A stretch of DNA of 64,000 bases from Phytobacter palmae. GTDB taxonomy: Bacteria > Pseudomonadota > Gammaproteobacteria > Enterobacterales > Enterobacteriaceae. A program made the position numbers and the translations under genes. The first letter of the stretch is position 1. Every line of letters begins with the position of its first letter. Positions 28,640-35,900 of this stretch are shown piece by piece. The stretch lies in the NCBI GenBank assembly GCA_900112785.1, contig FONB01000006.1:186001-250000 (forward strand), given 5' to 3'. The notes below the pieces were generated by a model. The model had not been told where the DNA came from and did not search any database. It was given only the letters and a program-made list of their open reading frames with translations.

Positions 28640-29046
28640 ATTCGTCTCCTCATGTTGATAAGTGTCTCATGTCATCTGACATTCACCCTCTCACGCAAAA
28701 TCAACTTCTTATGTTCCGAAGTCACGCTCGACCACCACGTATTAAAAGTGTGGGCACGTCAAAACAGAAAATCTCCTGTCCACCCGGCATCGATTTAATA
28801 CGCAGTTATTACTGAGCGTAGAATTTATTCCCTCAAAATTTGTAAAGATTTGTATTTATCCAACTTTGAGCGCGCAGAAAACCAGCAGCATCCGACAACA
28901 AATAACATCTGTCATCAATATCACCGGATTCGCTTTTACGTCAATTCCATTGATTCAATAACGTTTTATTTTTAATGCAAATTTTTATCGCCATAATCCC
29001 CGGAATATATTGACTCCGTTTACGACAAAATGTTTCCGCGCTACGC
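28640..29046. other. Gene-free stretch between copper protein and first yciG
   Basis: About 400 bp, AT-rich. It must hold the promoter of the copper-binding protein on the minus strand. No CueR-type palindrome or other known operator stands out, and the short frames here lack ribosome sites. Confidence 0.5.
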
Positions 29047-29074
29047 TTTGACGAATTTATAAGAACAGCTAGAG
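29047..29074 (+). promoter_or_regulatory. Candidate promoter of first yciG copy
   Basis: TTTGAC (29047-29052), 16-base spacer, CTAGAG (29069-29074). The same layout with CTAATT recurs before the second yciG (30368-30395), at nearly the same distance from the ATG (76 and 73 bases). The C at the first -10 position suits sigma-S, which drives the Salmonella yciGFE-katN operon. Confidence 0.5.
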
Positions 29075-29149
29075 TTAATTCCTGAACGCGATTGATATGG
29101 TATTACTTGCCGTATCGATTATATCAAAAACCCATACGGGAGATTTAAA

Positions 29150-29323
29150 ATGGCGGAACATAGAGGTGGTTCAGGTAATTTCGCAGAAGATCGTGAGAAA
29201 GCCTCAGAAGCAGGGAAAAAAGGTGGACAGCACAGTGGCGGGAATTTTAAAAATGACCCTGAACGTGCATCAGAAGCGGGTAAAAAAGGTGGCCAGAACA
29301 GCCACAGCGGCGACAAAAAATAA
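29150..29323 (+). CDS. YciG family stress protein, first copy
   Basis: A 57-residue hydrophilic protein with two KGG repeats (SEAGKKGGQ at about 19-27 and 41-49) and a Gly/Lys/Asn-rich body. YciG proteins are sigma-S-induced in enteric bacteria and needed for wild-type swarming in E. coli; the molecular action is unknown. It differs from the second copy at about ten positions. The ATG is preceded by GGGAG with a seven-base gap. It has its own promoter and terminator, so it is expressed apart from yciF-yciE-katN. Confidence 0.85.
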   Translation: MAEHRGGSGNFAEDREKASEAGKKGGQHSGGNFKNDPERASEAGKKGGQNSHSGDKK

Positions 29324-29370
29324 TTGTTCGCTTTAGCTTCTGACAATTCAGCCCTGACTGATATTTAATA

Positions 29371-29403
29371 AGCGAGTCGGTAACGGCTCGTTTATTATTT
29401 TTC
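29371..29403 (+). terminator. Intrinsic terminator after first yciG copy
   Basis: CGAGTCG (29373-29379), loop GTAA, CGGCTCG (29384-29390), then TTTATTATTTTT. Nearly identical to the hairpin after the second copy at 30700. Confidence 0.7.
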
Positions 29404-29487
29404 AGAAAGATACCAACAACTGTAAAGAGAATGTTAAACCATTTGTTAATCCAGAATGTAATACATGGACTACCCGCCATACATGCC

Positions 29488-29495
29488 CTATATAA
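29488..29495 (+). promoter_or_regulatory. Candidate sigma-S-type -10 box for the 61-aa gene
   Basis: CTATATAA at 29488 fits a sigma-S/sigma-70 -10 element. It gives a start near 29501, about 45 bases before the ATG at 29545. Confidence 0.4.
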
Positions 29496-29544
29496 AGAGT
29501 GCACCCCGATCGCAGCACGATTGTAAGAAACAAGAGAGTTTTTC

Positions 29545-29730
29545 ATGTCAGTAAAAGACACCCCGCAACAGGACGATTCAGACAGAGCAGATAACGCTAC
29601 CGTTAATTCACCAGATCCCATCACCATTTATTACGATGACAGTGAAGATATACCGCTTCGCCTTGCCCCCTGGCAATTGAGACTGGTGCGATGTTTAGCA
29701 AAGCGGAAGTTACCGAATCAAGGAGAGTAA
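29545..29730 (+). CDS. Small hypothetical protein (61 aa)
   Basis: Not recognised. The protein is acidic in its first 45 residues (many Asp, with IYYDDSEDIPLRL) and basic at the end (RLVRCLAKRKLP). No membrane segment or signal peptide. The ATG has AAGAGAG six bases before it and a -10-like CTATATAA about 50 bases upstream. It lies between the two yciG cassettes, so it may belong to the same stress regulon. It could still be a chance frame, although start signals and the clear charge layout favour a gene. Confidence 0.5.
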   Translation: MSVKDTPQQDDSDRADNATVNSPDPITIYYDDSEDIPLRLAPWQLRLVRCLAKRKLPNQGE

Positions 29731-30367
29731 AGGCAGCGGATATTGCGACCTCTTCACAGCACACCCTCTTCTCACTCTATATATAACGGCGAGGTTTGTT
29801 CGCCAACTCATCTCACTATTTACTCGCGTTTATTCGGAGCAATGCCGTCACGTCACCGCTATCTTCTTTGTGAAGCACAGACAGGATAAGCCGCTCTGAA
29901 CGCAACGCTGTACAGGGTTCGTATCTTAATAAGCATTATCAACATGCAGTTGGGCACCCTCAAACGGATTTGACCCCTCTGCGCCTGCGGTTTCATGCCC
30001 TCTATAAATTATCGTACCTAATCAGAGCGTTTCTCTCTCTTCGGGAGTCCATAAACGTACCACCACTAAATGGGTATCTCCGTAATTTTTCTGCAATTTA
30101 TTCCGGGAGCGGGCCGCTGAGATTAGTCTTAAAATCATTAAAATACGTTATCAATCGCAGACAAAAAACAGGCGAGAAATGTCAATTTATGTCAAGAAAA
30201 GCTGCCTGGATCCCAGGATTTGATAGATGGTAACGCAAGTTATTAATTCTTTTGCATGGAATTATGGCTTAACCCCCTTATTTAAAAAGATATATGCAAA
30301 ATACCACTACCGAATAAAATAAAAGCACACGGTTAATTCTCAGGCAGAAATAACTTTCCCGCTTCGC
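29731..30367. other. Gene-free stretch between the 61-aa gene and second yciG
   Basis: About 640 bp. A frame at 29970-30233 opens with a poor start and no ribosome site and has no protein-like pattern. No repeats or tRNA seen. The end of the stretch carries the second yciG promoter. Confidence 0.5.
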
Positions 30368-30395
30368 TTTGACTAATTTCAGTCCTCGGCTAATT
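30368..30395 (+). promoter_or_regulatory. Candidate promoter of second yciG copy / yciGFE-katN operon
   Basis: TTTGAC (30368-30373), 16-base spacer, CTAATT (30390-30395). It is preceded by GCTTCGC, matching GCTACGC before the first copy. Spacing and sequence conservation between two duplicated units make a real promoter likely. Confidence 0.5.
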
Positions 30396-30467
30396 TTGAA
30401 TACGAACACCGACGACATGAGATGCAAAAATGTCGTTTTATTTAAACAACGAAACTGGAGAAATAAC

Positions 30468-30650
30468 ATGGCTGAACATCGTGGCGGTTCTGGTAATTTC
30501 GCAGAAAATCGTGAAAAAGCATCCGAAGCAGGTCGTAAAGGTGGTCAAAATAGCGGCGGTAATTTTAAAAATGATCCGCAGCGCGCCTCCGAAGCAGGTA
30601 AAAAAGGCGGTCAACAAAGCCATGGCGGCGGCCGCAAATCGGGTGACTAA
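30468..30650 (+). CDS. yciG: YciG, KGG-repeat stress protein, second copy
   Basis: A 60-residue hydrophilic protein with the KGG repeats SEAGRKGGQ and SEAGKKGGQ and a Gly/Arg-rich tail. It is the copy next to yciF, in the order known for the sigma-S-controlled yciGFE-katN operon of Salmonella. The ATG at 30468 is preceded by GGAG seven bases upstream. An intrinsic terminator lies between it and yciF, so most transcripts may stop after yciG. Confidence 0.9.
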   Translation: MAEHRGGSGNFAENREKASEAGRKGGQNSGGNFKNDPQRASEAGKKGGQQSHGGGRKSGD

Positions 30651-30699
30651 CTTTTCACCGATTTTCAAAATTTAACATTTAATTTAATAGCAATACTGA

Positions 30700-30730
30700 T
30701 AGCGAGTCGGCTACGGCTCGCTATTATTTT
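30700..30730 (+). terminator. Intrinsic terminator between yciG and yciF
   Basis: TAGCGAGTCG (30700-30709), loop GCTA, CGGCTCGCTA (30714-30723), then TTATTTT. A 10-bp stem with one wobble pair. It sits inside the yciG-yciF gap of 103 bp, so yciF-yciE-katN would depend on read-through or on a separate promoter. Confidence 0.7.
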
Positions 30731-30753
30731 CGCCAACTTCGAGGGTAATATAT

Positions 30754-31251
30754 ATGCAGATCAATTCACTGACTGATTTCTTTATCCATAGTCTGTCTGA
30801 TATTTACAATGCAGAAAAGCAGCTCACTCGTGCATTATCGAAACTTGCCCGCGAATCATCTAATCCTGAACTTACTGATGCGTTTAAAAAGCATTATGAA
30901 GAAACGCAGGGGCAAATTGAGCGTCTCGATCAGCTCGTTGAAGCGGAGCCGAATATCAAGCTCAAACGTATGAAGTGCCATGCGATGGAAGGGCTTATTG
31001 ATGAAGCAAATGAAGTTATCGAAGCCACAGAAAAAGGAAGTGTTCGTGACGCCGGGCTTATTGCCGCTGCGCAGAAAGTTGAACACTATGAAATTGCTTC
31101 TTACGGCACGCTCTGTACGCTGGCAAGTCAGTTAGGGCTTAAAAAAGCACATGACCTGCTTTCCGCGACACTTGAAGAAGAAAAAACCACAGACAACCTC
31201 CTGACGAAAATTGCAACCTCATCGATTAATAAGAAAGCCGAAGGCGAATAA
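30754..31251 (+). CDS. yciF: YciF, ferritin-like DUF892 stress protein
   Basis: A 165-residue four-helix-bundle protein of the DUF892 ferritin-like family. The conserved features are 'DFFIHSLSDIYNAEKQL' at the start and the 'AAAQKVEHYEIASYGTLCTLA' helix with the Glu/His pair of a diiron site. It is cytoplasmic and sigma-S-dependent in enteric bacteria; its enzymatic role is unproven. Start: ATG after GAGGGTAA. It is followed by yciE after 69 bp without a visible terminator. Confidence 0.92.
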   Translation: MQINSLTDFFIHSLSDIYNAEKQLTRALSKLARESSNPELTDAFKKHYEETQGQIERLDQLVEAEPNIKLKRMKCHAMEGLIDEANEVIEATEKGSVRDAGLIAAAQKVEHYEIASYGTLCTLASQLGLKKAHDLLSATLEEEKTTDNLLTKIATSSINKKAEGE

Positions 31252-31320
31252 ACGCCCTCGTAACTTATTCGCTTAATTTCAATTACTGGTAAGTAAAAAT
31301 GACGATGAAAGGAAAAGATC

Positions 31321-31827
31321 ATGACCCCACAAGAGAATTATCACGACTGGTTGCGCGATGCCCACGCGATGGAAAAACAGGCCGAATCAATGCTCAGCGC
31401 CATGAGCAAGCGTATCGATAATTATCCGGACCTGCGTGCGCGAATTGAACAGCATCTGACTGAGACTCAGGGGCAAATCACCCTTCTTGAAGAGGTGCTC
31501 GATCGCAATGGCATTAACCGCTCCATCATGAAAGATGCCACCAGCAAAATGAGCGCCATGGGTCAGGCCGCAGGCGGTATGTTTGCCTCTGACGAGATCG
31601 TAAAAGGGGCGATTAGCAGCTACGTTTTCGAGCAGTTCGAAATCGCCTGTTATACCTCCCTAATCAGCGCGGCAAAAAAGGTCGGCGACACCGCAAGCGT
31701 GGCGACCTTTGAGCAAATTCTTGCTCAGGAAGAGGCAATGGCCGACTGGGCACTTAAGCATCTGCCGGATGTGACCGAACAATTTTTACTGCGTGATGCC
31801 GCCGATGGCGTCGAAGCGAAAAAATAA
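31321..31827 (+). CDS. yciE: YciE, ferritin-like DUF892 stress protein
   Basis: A 168-residue paralogue of YciF: 'YHDWLRDAHAMEKQAESML' at the N-terminus and 'FEQFEIACYTSLISAAKKVGD' as the third helix, with Glu and (in place of YciF's HYE) a Phe-Glu-Ile segment. Helical throughout. In Salmonella it is made with KatN under sigma-S and is likely to help with oxidative or bile stress. ATG after AAGGAAAAGATC; 21 bp to katN. Confidence 0.92.
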   Translation: MTPQENYHDWLRDAHAMEKQAESMLSAMSKRIDNYPDLRARIEQHLTETQGQITLLEEVLDRNGINRSIMKDATSKMSAMGQAAGGMFASDEIVKGAISSYVFEQFEIACYTSLISAAKKVGDTASVATFEQILAQEEAMADWALKHLPDVTEQFLLRDAADGVEAKK

Positions 31828-31848
31828 CACGCCACATCAGGAGACATT

Positions 31849-32724
31849 ATGTTTCGACACGTTAAACAGCTGCAATATACCGTTCGCGTCAGTGAACCTA
31901 ATCCTGGCCTGGCCAACCTGTTACTGGAACAGTTCGGTGGACCGCAAGGCGAATTAGCCGCAGCCTGCCGTTATTTCACCCAGGGGCTGGGTGACGATGA
32001 CGTCGGTCGCAAAGAGATGCTGATGGACATCGCGACTGAGGAGTTGAGCCACCTTGAAATCATCGGTTCCCTGGTGGGAATGCTCAATAAAGGCGCTAAA
32101 GGTGAGCTTGCAGAGGGCACGGAGAACGAAGCTGAGCTTTACCGTTCATTAACGCAGAATGGTAATGACAGCCATGTTACCTCCCTGCTCTACGGCGGCG
32201 GCCCGGCCTTAACAAACTCGGCGGGTTATCCCTGGACTGCGGCTTATATTGACACCATCGGCGAAGTGACGGCTGATCTGCGTTCCAATATCGCTGCCGA
32301 GGCTCGCGCCAAAATTATCTATGAGCGTCTGATTAACGTTACTGATGATCCGGGTGTAAAAGATGCGCTGAGTTTCTTAATGACCCGTGAAGCCGCGCAT
32401 ATGCTCTCCTTCGAGAAAGCGTTGTATTCGATTCGTAACAATTTCCCGCCGGGCAAATTGCCGCCTATCGAACAATACACCAACGTCTATTACAACATGT
32501 CCGAAGGGGATGACCCGCGTGGCAGCTGGAATAGCGATGAAAACTTTGAGTATGTTGCCGATCCGCAACCCGCCGTTGACGGGGGCGATGGTTTAGCGTC
32601 TGTCACCCTTAGCAAAGAACAGCAGGCGCTGGTTAAAGCCATGGCGAAACGTACCCAATCCGACCCTTCTGTCGACCCACTTACCGGAGCCGAGCTCGGA
32701 AATGGGGAACCACAACCCAAATAA
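31849..32724 (+). CDS. katN: KatN, manganese (non-heme) catalase
   Basis: A 291-residue dimanganese catalase that converts hydrogen peroxide to water and oxygen. The ferritin-like ligand set is visible: Glu in GPQGELAAA, ExxH in ATEELSHLEIIG, Glu in IAAEARAKIIYE and ExxH in TREAAHMLSFEKA. The length fits Salmonella KatN (about 292). It is last in yciG-yciF-yciE-katN, with GGAGACATT before the ATG. A strong terminator follows, ending 15 bp before cioA. Confidence 0.95.
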   Translation: MFRHVKQLQYTVRVSEPNPGLANLLLEQFGGPQGELAAACRYFTQGLGDDDVGRKEMLMDIATEELSHLEIIGSLVGMLNKGAKGELAEGTENEAELYRSLTQNGNDSHVTSLLYGGGPALTNSAGYPWTAAYIDTIGEVTADLRSNIAAEARAKIIYERLINVTDDPGVKDALSFLMTREAAHMLSFEKALYSIRNNFPPGKLPPIEQYTNVYYNMSEGDDPRGSWNSDENFEYVADPQPAVDGGDGLASVTLSKEQQALVKAMAKRTQSDPSVDPLTGAELGNGEPQPK

Positions 32725-32751
32725 CATCTGCAGTCGCATGCCTGTGTTATT

Positions 32752-32778
32752 CACCCCTTATATAAGGGGTGTTTTTTT
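32752..32778 (+). terminator. Intrinsic terminator between katN and cioA
   Basis: CACCCCTT (32752-32759), loop ATAT, AAGGGGTG (32764-32771), then seven T (32772-32778). The cioA start codon is at 32794, leaving no room for a separate promoter after it. The cioA ribosome site AAGGGG (32782-32787) repeats the right arm of the stem. Confidence 0.8.
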
Positions 32779-32793
32779 GATAAGGGGATCGCG

Positions 32794-34194
32794 ATGTTTG
32801 AATTAGATGCCTTTCATCTGGCAAGAATACAATTCGCCTTTACGGTCTCTTTTCACATTCTCTTTCCGGCTATCACGATTGGGCTCGCCAGCTATCTCGT
32901 GGTACTGGAGGGGTTATGGCTAAAGACCAAAAATCCTGACTGGCGCGCCTTGTATCATTTCTGGTTAAAAATTTTTGCGGTTAACTTTGGGATGGGCGTG
33001 GTGTCCGGTCTGGTCATGGCTTATCAGTTCGGGACCAACTGGAGCGGGTTTTCCCAGTTTGCCGGCAGTATTACCGGCCCCTTGTTAACCTATGAAGTAT
33101 TGACGGCCTTTTTCCTTGAAGCTGGTTTTTTAGGGGTGATGCTCTTCGGCTGGAATAAGGTAGGCCCGGGTCTGCACTTTCTGGCTACCTGTATGGTGGC
33201 GCTCGGCACACTGATGTCCACCTTCTGGATCCTGGCATCCAATAGCTGGATGCATACGCCACAAGGCTTCTCGATTGTTAATGGCCAGGTAGTGCCCACC
33301 GACTGGTTTGCCGTGATCTTTAATCCCTCCTTCCCTTACCGTTTACTGCATATGACGATTGCCGCCTTTTTAAGTAGCGCCCTTTTCGTTGGCGCCTCTG
33401 CGGCATGGCATTTACTGCGTGGTAATGACACCCCTGCTATCAGAAAGATGCTTTCGATGGCGATGTGGATGGCGCTGGTAGTGGCTCCGGTGCAAGCCTT
33501 TGTGGGAGATATGCATGGACTTAATACCCTGCAACATCAACCGGCCAAAATAGCCGCCATTGAAGGGCACTGGGAAAATCCGCCCGGTGAAGCCACCCCC
33601 TTATTGCTTTTCGGTCTGCCGGATATGGAGGAAGAACGAACCCGCTATGCTGTTGGCATTCCCTCACTGGGCAGCCTGATTTTGACCCACTCCCTGCACG
33701 AACAGGTTCCGGCGTTAAAAGACTTCCCGAAAGCAGACAGGCCAAACTCCACCATTGTTTTCTGGTCTTTTCGCCTGATGGTCGGGATGGGATTACTGAT
33801 GATTGCGCTGGGTATTATGTCCCTGTGGCTGAGATATCGACACCGTTTGTACACCTCAAGGCCATTTCTGCACTTTGCGCTGTGGATGGGCCCGGCGGGT
33901 CTTGTCGCCCTTCTTGCCGGATGGGTAACGACGGAGTCAGGCCGCCAGCCCTGGGTGGTGTATGGCCTGCTGCGCACGATTGACGCCGTCTCCTTACACA
34001 GTACATTGCAGATGAGCCTGAGTCTGGCGACTTTTATTATCGTCTACACCTCCGTCTTTGGAGTGGGTTATGGCTATATCGCGCGCCTGATTAAAAAAGG
34101 ACCGCAGCCATGGGATGAACATCCGACAGACGGCAGACCGGCACGCCCGCTCTCAGCGGCTGGCGAAAGCTTGCAAACCGGGGAGAGAAAATAA
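32794..34194 (+). CDS. cioA: CioA, cyanide-insensitive-type cytochrome bd quinol oxidase subunit I
   Basis: A 466-residue membrane subunit that carries hemes b558, b595 and d and oxidises quinol while reducing oxygen to water. It closely resembles Pseudomonas CioA (ARIQFAFTVSFHILFPAITIGLASYL pattern). His21 and Glu101/Glu109 are heme and proton-path residues; GWVTTESGRQPW is the family signature near the C-terminus. It is shorter than E. coli CydA (522) because of the short Q-loop of the CIO type. ATG after AAGGGG. TAATG overlap with cioB. Such oxidases resist cyanide, sulfide or NO to varying degrees; the resistance here is inferred from the family. Confidence 0.93.
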   Translation: MFELDAFHLARIQFAFTVSFHILFPAITIGLASYLVVLEGLWLKTKNPDWRALYHFWLKIFAVNFGMGVVSGLVMAYQFGTNWSGFSQFAGSITGPLLTYEVLTAFFLEAGFLGVMLFGWNKVGPGLHFLATCMVALGTLMSTFWILASNSWMHTPQGFSIVNGQVVPTDWFAVIFNPSFPYRLLHMTIAAFLSSALFVGASAAWHLLRGNDTPAIRKMLSMAMWMALVVAPVQAFVGDMHGLNTLQHQPAKIAAIEGHWENPPGEATPLLLFGLPDMEEERTRYAVGIPSLGSLILTHSLHEQVPALKDFPKADRPNSTIVFWSFRLMVGMGLLMIALGIMSLWLRYRHRLYTSRPFLHFALWMGPAGLVALLAGWVTTESGRQPWVVYGLLRTIDAVSLHSTLQMSLSLATFIIVYTSVFGVGYGYIARLIKKGPQPWDEHPTDGRPARPLSAAGESLQTGERK

Positions 34195-35204
34195 TGGGTA
34201 TCGACTTATCACTTATCTGGTTTGTCATTATCGTCTTCGCCACGCTGATGTATATCGTGATGGACGGCTTTGATCTTGGCATTGGCATCCTTTTTCCGCT
34301 CATCAAGGACGAGGGGGAACGGGACATCATGGTCAATAGCGTCGCACCGGTCTGGGACGGTAATGAAACCTGGCTGGTGCTCGGGGGGGCCGGGCTGTTT
34401 GGCGCTTTCCCCCTCGCCTACGCGGTGATAACCGACGCACTGGCTATTCCACTCACGCTTATGCTCATTGGTCTTATTTTTCGCGGTGTCGCCTTTGAGT
34501 TTCGCTTTAAAGCGACACCTCGCCATAAGCCATTCTGGGATAAAGCCTTTCTTGCAGGTTCCCTGCTTGCAACCTTTACGCAGGGAGTGGTCGTAGGCGC
34601 AGTTATCAATGGTTTTAGCGTTACAGGCCGTACCTTTAGCGGCGGCGCGCTGGACTGGCTAACGGCATTTAATCTGTTCTGTGGTCTCGGGCTTGTGGTG
34701 ACTTACGGCCTGCTTGGCGCAACCTGGCTGGTGATGAAAAGCGCGGGGGCTTTGCAGCATAAAATGCGTGTTGCCGCCAGGACATTACTTGCTGGTTTAC
34801 TGCTGGCCATGGCGATTGTCAGTCTCTGGACACCGCTCACCCACGATGCGATTGCCACGCGCTGGTTTAGCTTTCCGAATCTGTGGTTTTTTGTACCCGT
34901 ACCTTTGCTGGTGCTGGTGTTAAGCACAGGATTGTGGCGCACATTACATAACCCGCATCATCATACGCTGCCTTTTATATTGACTCTGGGTTTAATTTTC
35001 CTCGGTTTTAGCGGGCTCGGCATCAGCATATGGCCAAATATTATTCCGCCAGATATTTCGCTTTGGCAGGCGGCATCACCGCCGCAAAGTCAGGGATTCA
35101 TGTTGGTAGGCGCGTTACTGATTATTCCCGTCATCCTTGTCTATACCTTCTGGAGCTATTACGTGTTTCGCGGAAAAATTGAACATGGGGAGGGATATCA
35201 TTGA
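34194..35204 (+). CDS. cioB: CioB, cytochrome bd-type quinol oxidase subunit II
   Basis: A 336-residue inner-membrane protein with about eight hydrophobic segments, partner of CioA. Family marks: DGFDLGIGILFPL at about 25-37, and APVWDGNETWLVLGGAGLFGAFP at about 49-71. The last residues include 'WPNIIPPDISLWQAASPPQSQ', the usual C-terminal loop. Its start codon shares one base with the cioA stop (TAATG), and its own stop shares a base with the next small gene (TGATG), so all three proteins are made together. Confidence 0.93.
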   Translation: MGIDLSLIWFVIIVFATLMYIVMDGFDLGIGILFPLIKDEGERDIMVNSVAPVWDGNETWLVLGGAGLFGAFPLAYAVITDALAIPLTLMLIGLIFRGVAFEFRFKATPRHKPFWDKAFLAGSLLATFTQGVVVGAVINGFSVTGRTFSGGALDWLTAFNLFCGLGLVVTYGLLGATWLVMKSAGALQHKMRVAARTLLAGLLLAMAIVSLWTPLTHDAIATRWFSFPNLWFFVPVPLLVLVLSTGLWRTLHNPHHHTLPFILTLGLIFLGFSGLGISIWPNIIPPDISLWQAASPPQSQGFMLVGALLIIPVILVYTFWSYYVFRGKIEHGEGYH

Positions 35205-35338
35205 TGAATATTAAACAGAGCGGCACAACGAAAAAGATCATATGGTTTATTTCACTGTGGTTTGGCAGTGTGCTGGCATTATTTATCGCCAGCACACTGA
35301 TTAAGTTACTGATGACAATGGCAGGGCTTCATACCTGA
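35204..35338 (+). CDS. DUF2474 small membrane subunit of the bd oxidase (CydX-like)
   Basis: A 44-residue single-span protein: a basic start (NIKQSGTTKKI) followed by one hydrophobic helix (about 12-41). Small proteins of the DUF2474 family follow cioB genes and are thought to act like CydX in stabilising the hemes of the oxidase. The ATG overlaps the cioB stop by one base (TGATG). Its position and topology make the call; no catalytic role is expected. Confidence 0.8.
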   Translation: MNIKQSGTTKKIIWFISLWFGSVLALFIASTLIKLLMTMAGLHT

Positions 35339-35352
35339 CTTCAGAGAGGCCT

Positions 35353-35847
35353 TTACTGCTCATCCGTTAATAGCATAATTAAGGTAGCTAATGCGTAACT
35401 TGCTGCCTGCTTAATAACCGATTCACTGTTGCCTTCAAAATGTTTTACTTTGGCGACAATAACATTGTCAGGCAGTTGCCAGGCAAACCAGACTGTCCCG
35501 GCAGGCGTGCCGTCTTCACCGCCATCCGGCCCGGCGTAACCGCTGATGGCAACGCTGACATCGGCCCCGGAACGGGCAATAGCGCCAGCGGCCATCTCCT
35601 TTACCGTCTGTTCACTGACCGCGGTATGGGCTGAAATCGTCTCTTCTTTGACATCAAGAATCGTGATTTTCGCGCTGTCCGTATAAGTGATAAATCCACT
35701 GCCATAAAATGAGGGCGTGTCGTCAGCCGCACAAAGCGACGAGGCGACTAACCCACCGGTACAGGATTCTGCCGTGGTCAGCCTCAGTTTCTTTTCAGTT
35801 AATAATCGCCCCAGTTCGTTGGCGTTAGATAAATCGGGCGTCGTCAT
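35353..35847 (-). CDS. CinA-C/PncC-type nicotinamide-nucleotide amidase family protein, YdeJ-like
   Basis: A 164-residue cytoplasmic protein equal to the C-terminal CinA domain. Motifs: TTAESCTGGLVASSL (about 24-38) with the catalytic Ser and Thr, SGFITYTDSAK (50-60), and ISGYAGPDGGEDGTPAGTVWFAW (about 99-121). PncC deamidates NMN to NaMN for NAD recycling; YdeJ, the paralogue, may be inactive or have another use, and which one this is cannot be told. The ribosome site AGGAGGTGA is a perfect anti-SD complement, implying strong translation. It follows the zinc dehydrogenase after a terminator and converges with the cio operon. Confidence 0.88.
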   Translation of the reverse strand: MTTPDLSNANELGRLLTEKKLRLTTAESCTGGLVASSLCAADDTPSFYGSGFITYTDSAKITILDVKEETISAHTAVSEQTVKEMAAGAIARSGADVSVAISGYAGPDGGEDGTPAGTVWFAWQLPDNVIVAKVKHFEGNSESVIKQAASYALATLIMLLTDEQ

Positions 35848-35865
35848 TATTCACCTCCTGTTAAT

Positions 35866-35892
35866 AAAAAAGCGGTGGCGCAGGCTACCGCC
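35866..35892 (-). terminator. Intrinsic terminator between zinc dehydrogenase and the PncC-like gene
   Basis: On the minus strand GCGGT (35887-35891 read back) and ACCGC (35872-35876) with a 10-base GC-rich loop, then TTTTTTATT. It ends the dehydrogenase transcript; the PncC-like gene must then rely on read-through or its own start. Confidence 0.6.
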
Positions 35893-35900
35893 ATTTCCCA

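Noticed and set aside
29970-30233. 87-codon plus-strand frame between the yciG copies
   Set aside because: Poor start codon, no Shine-Dalgarno, no protein-like pattern.
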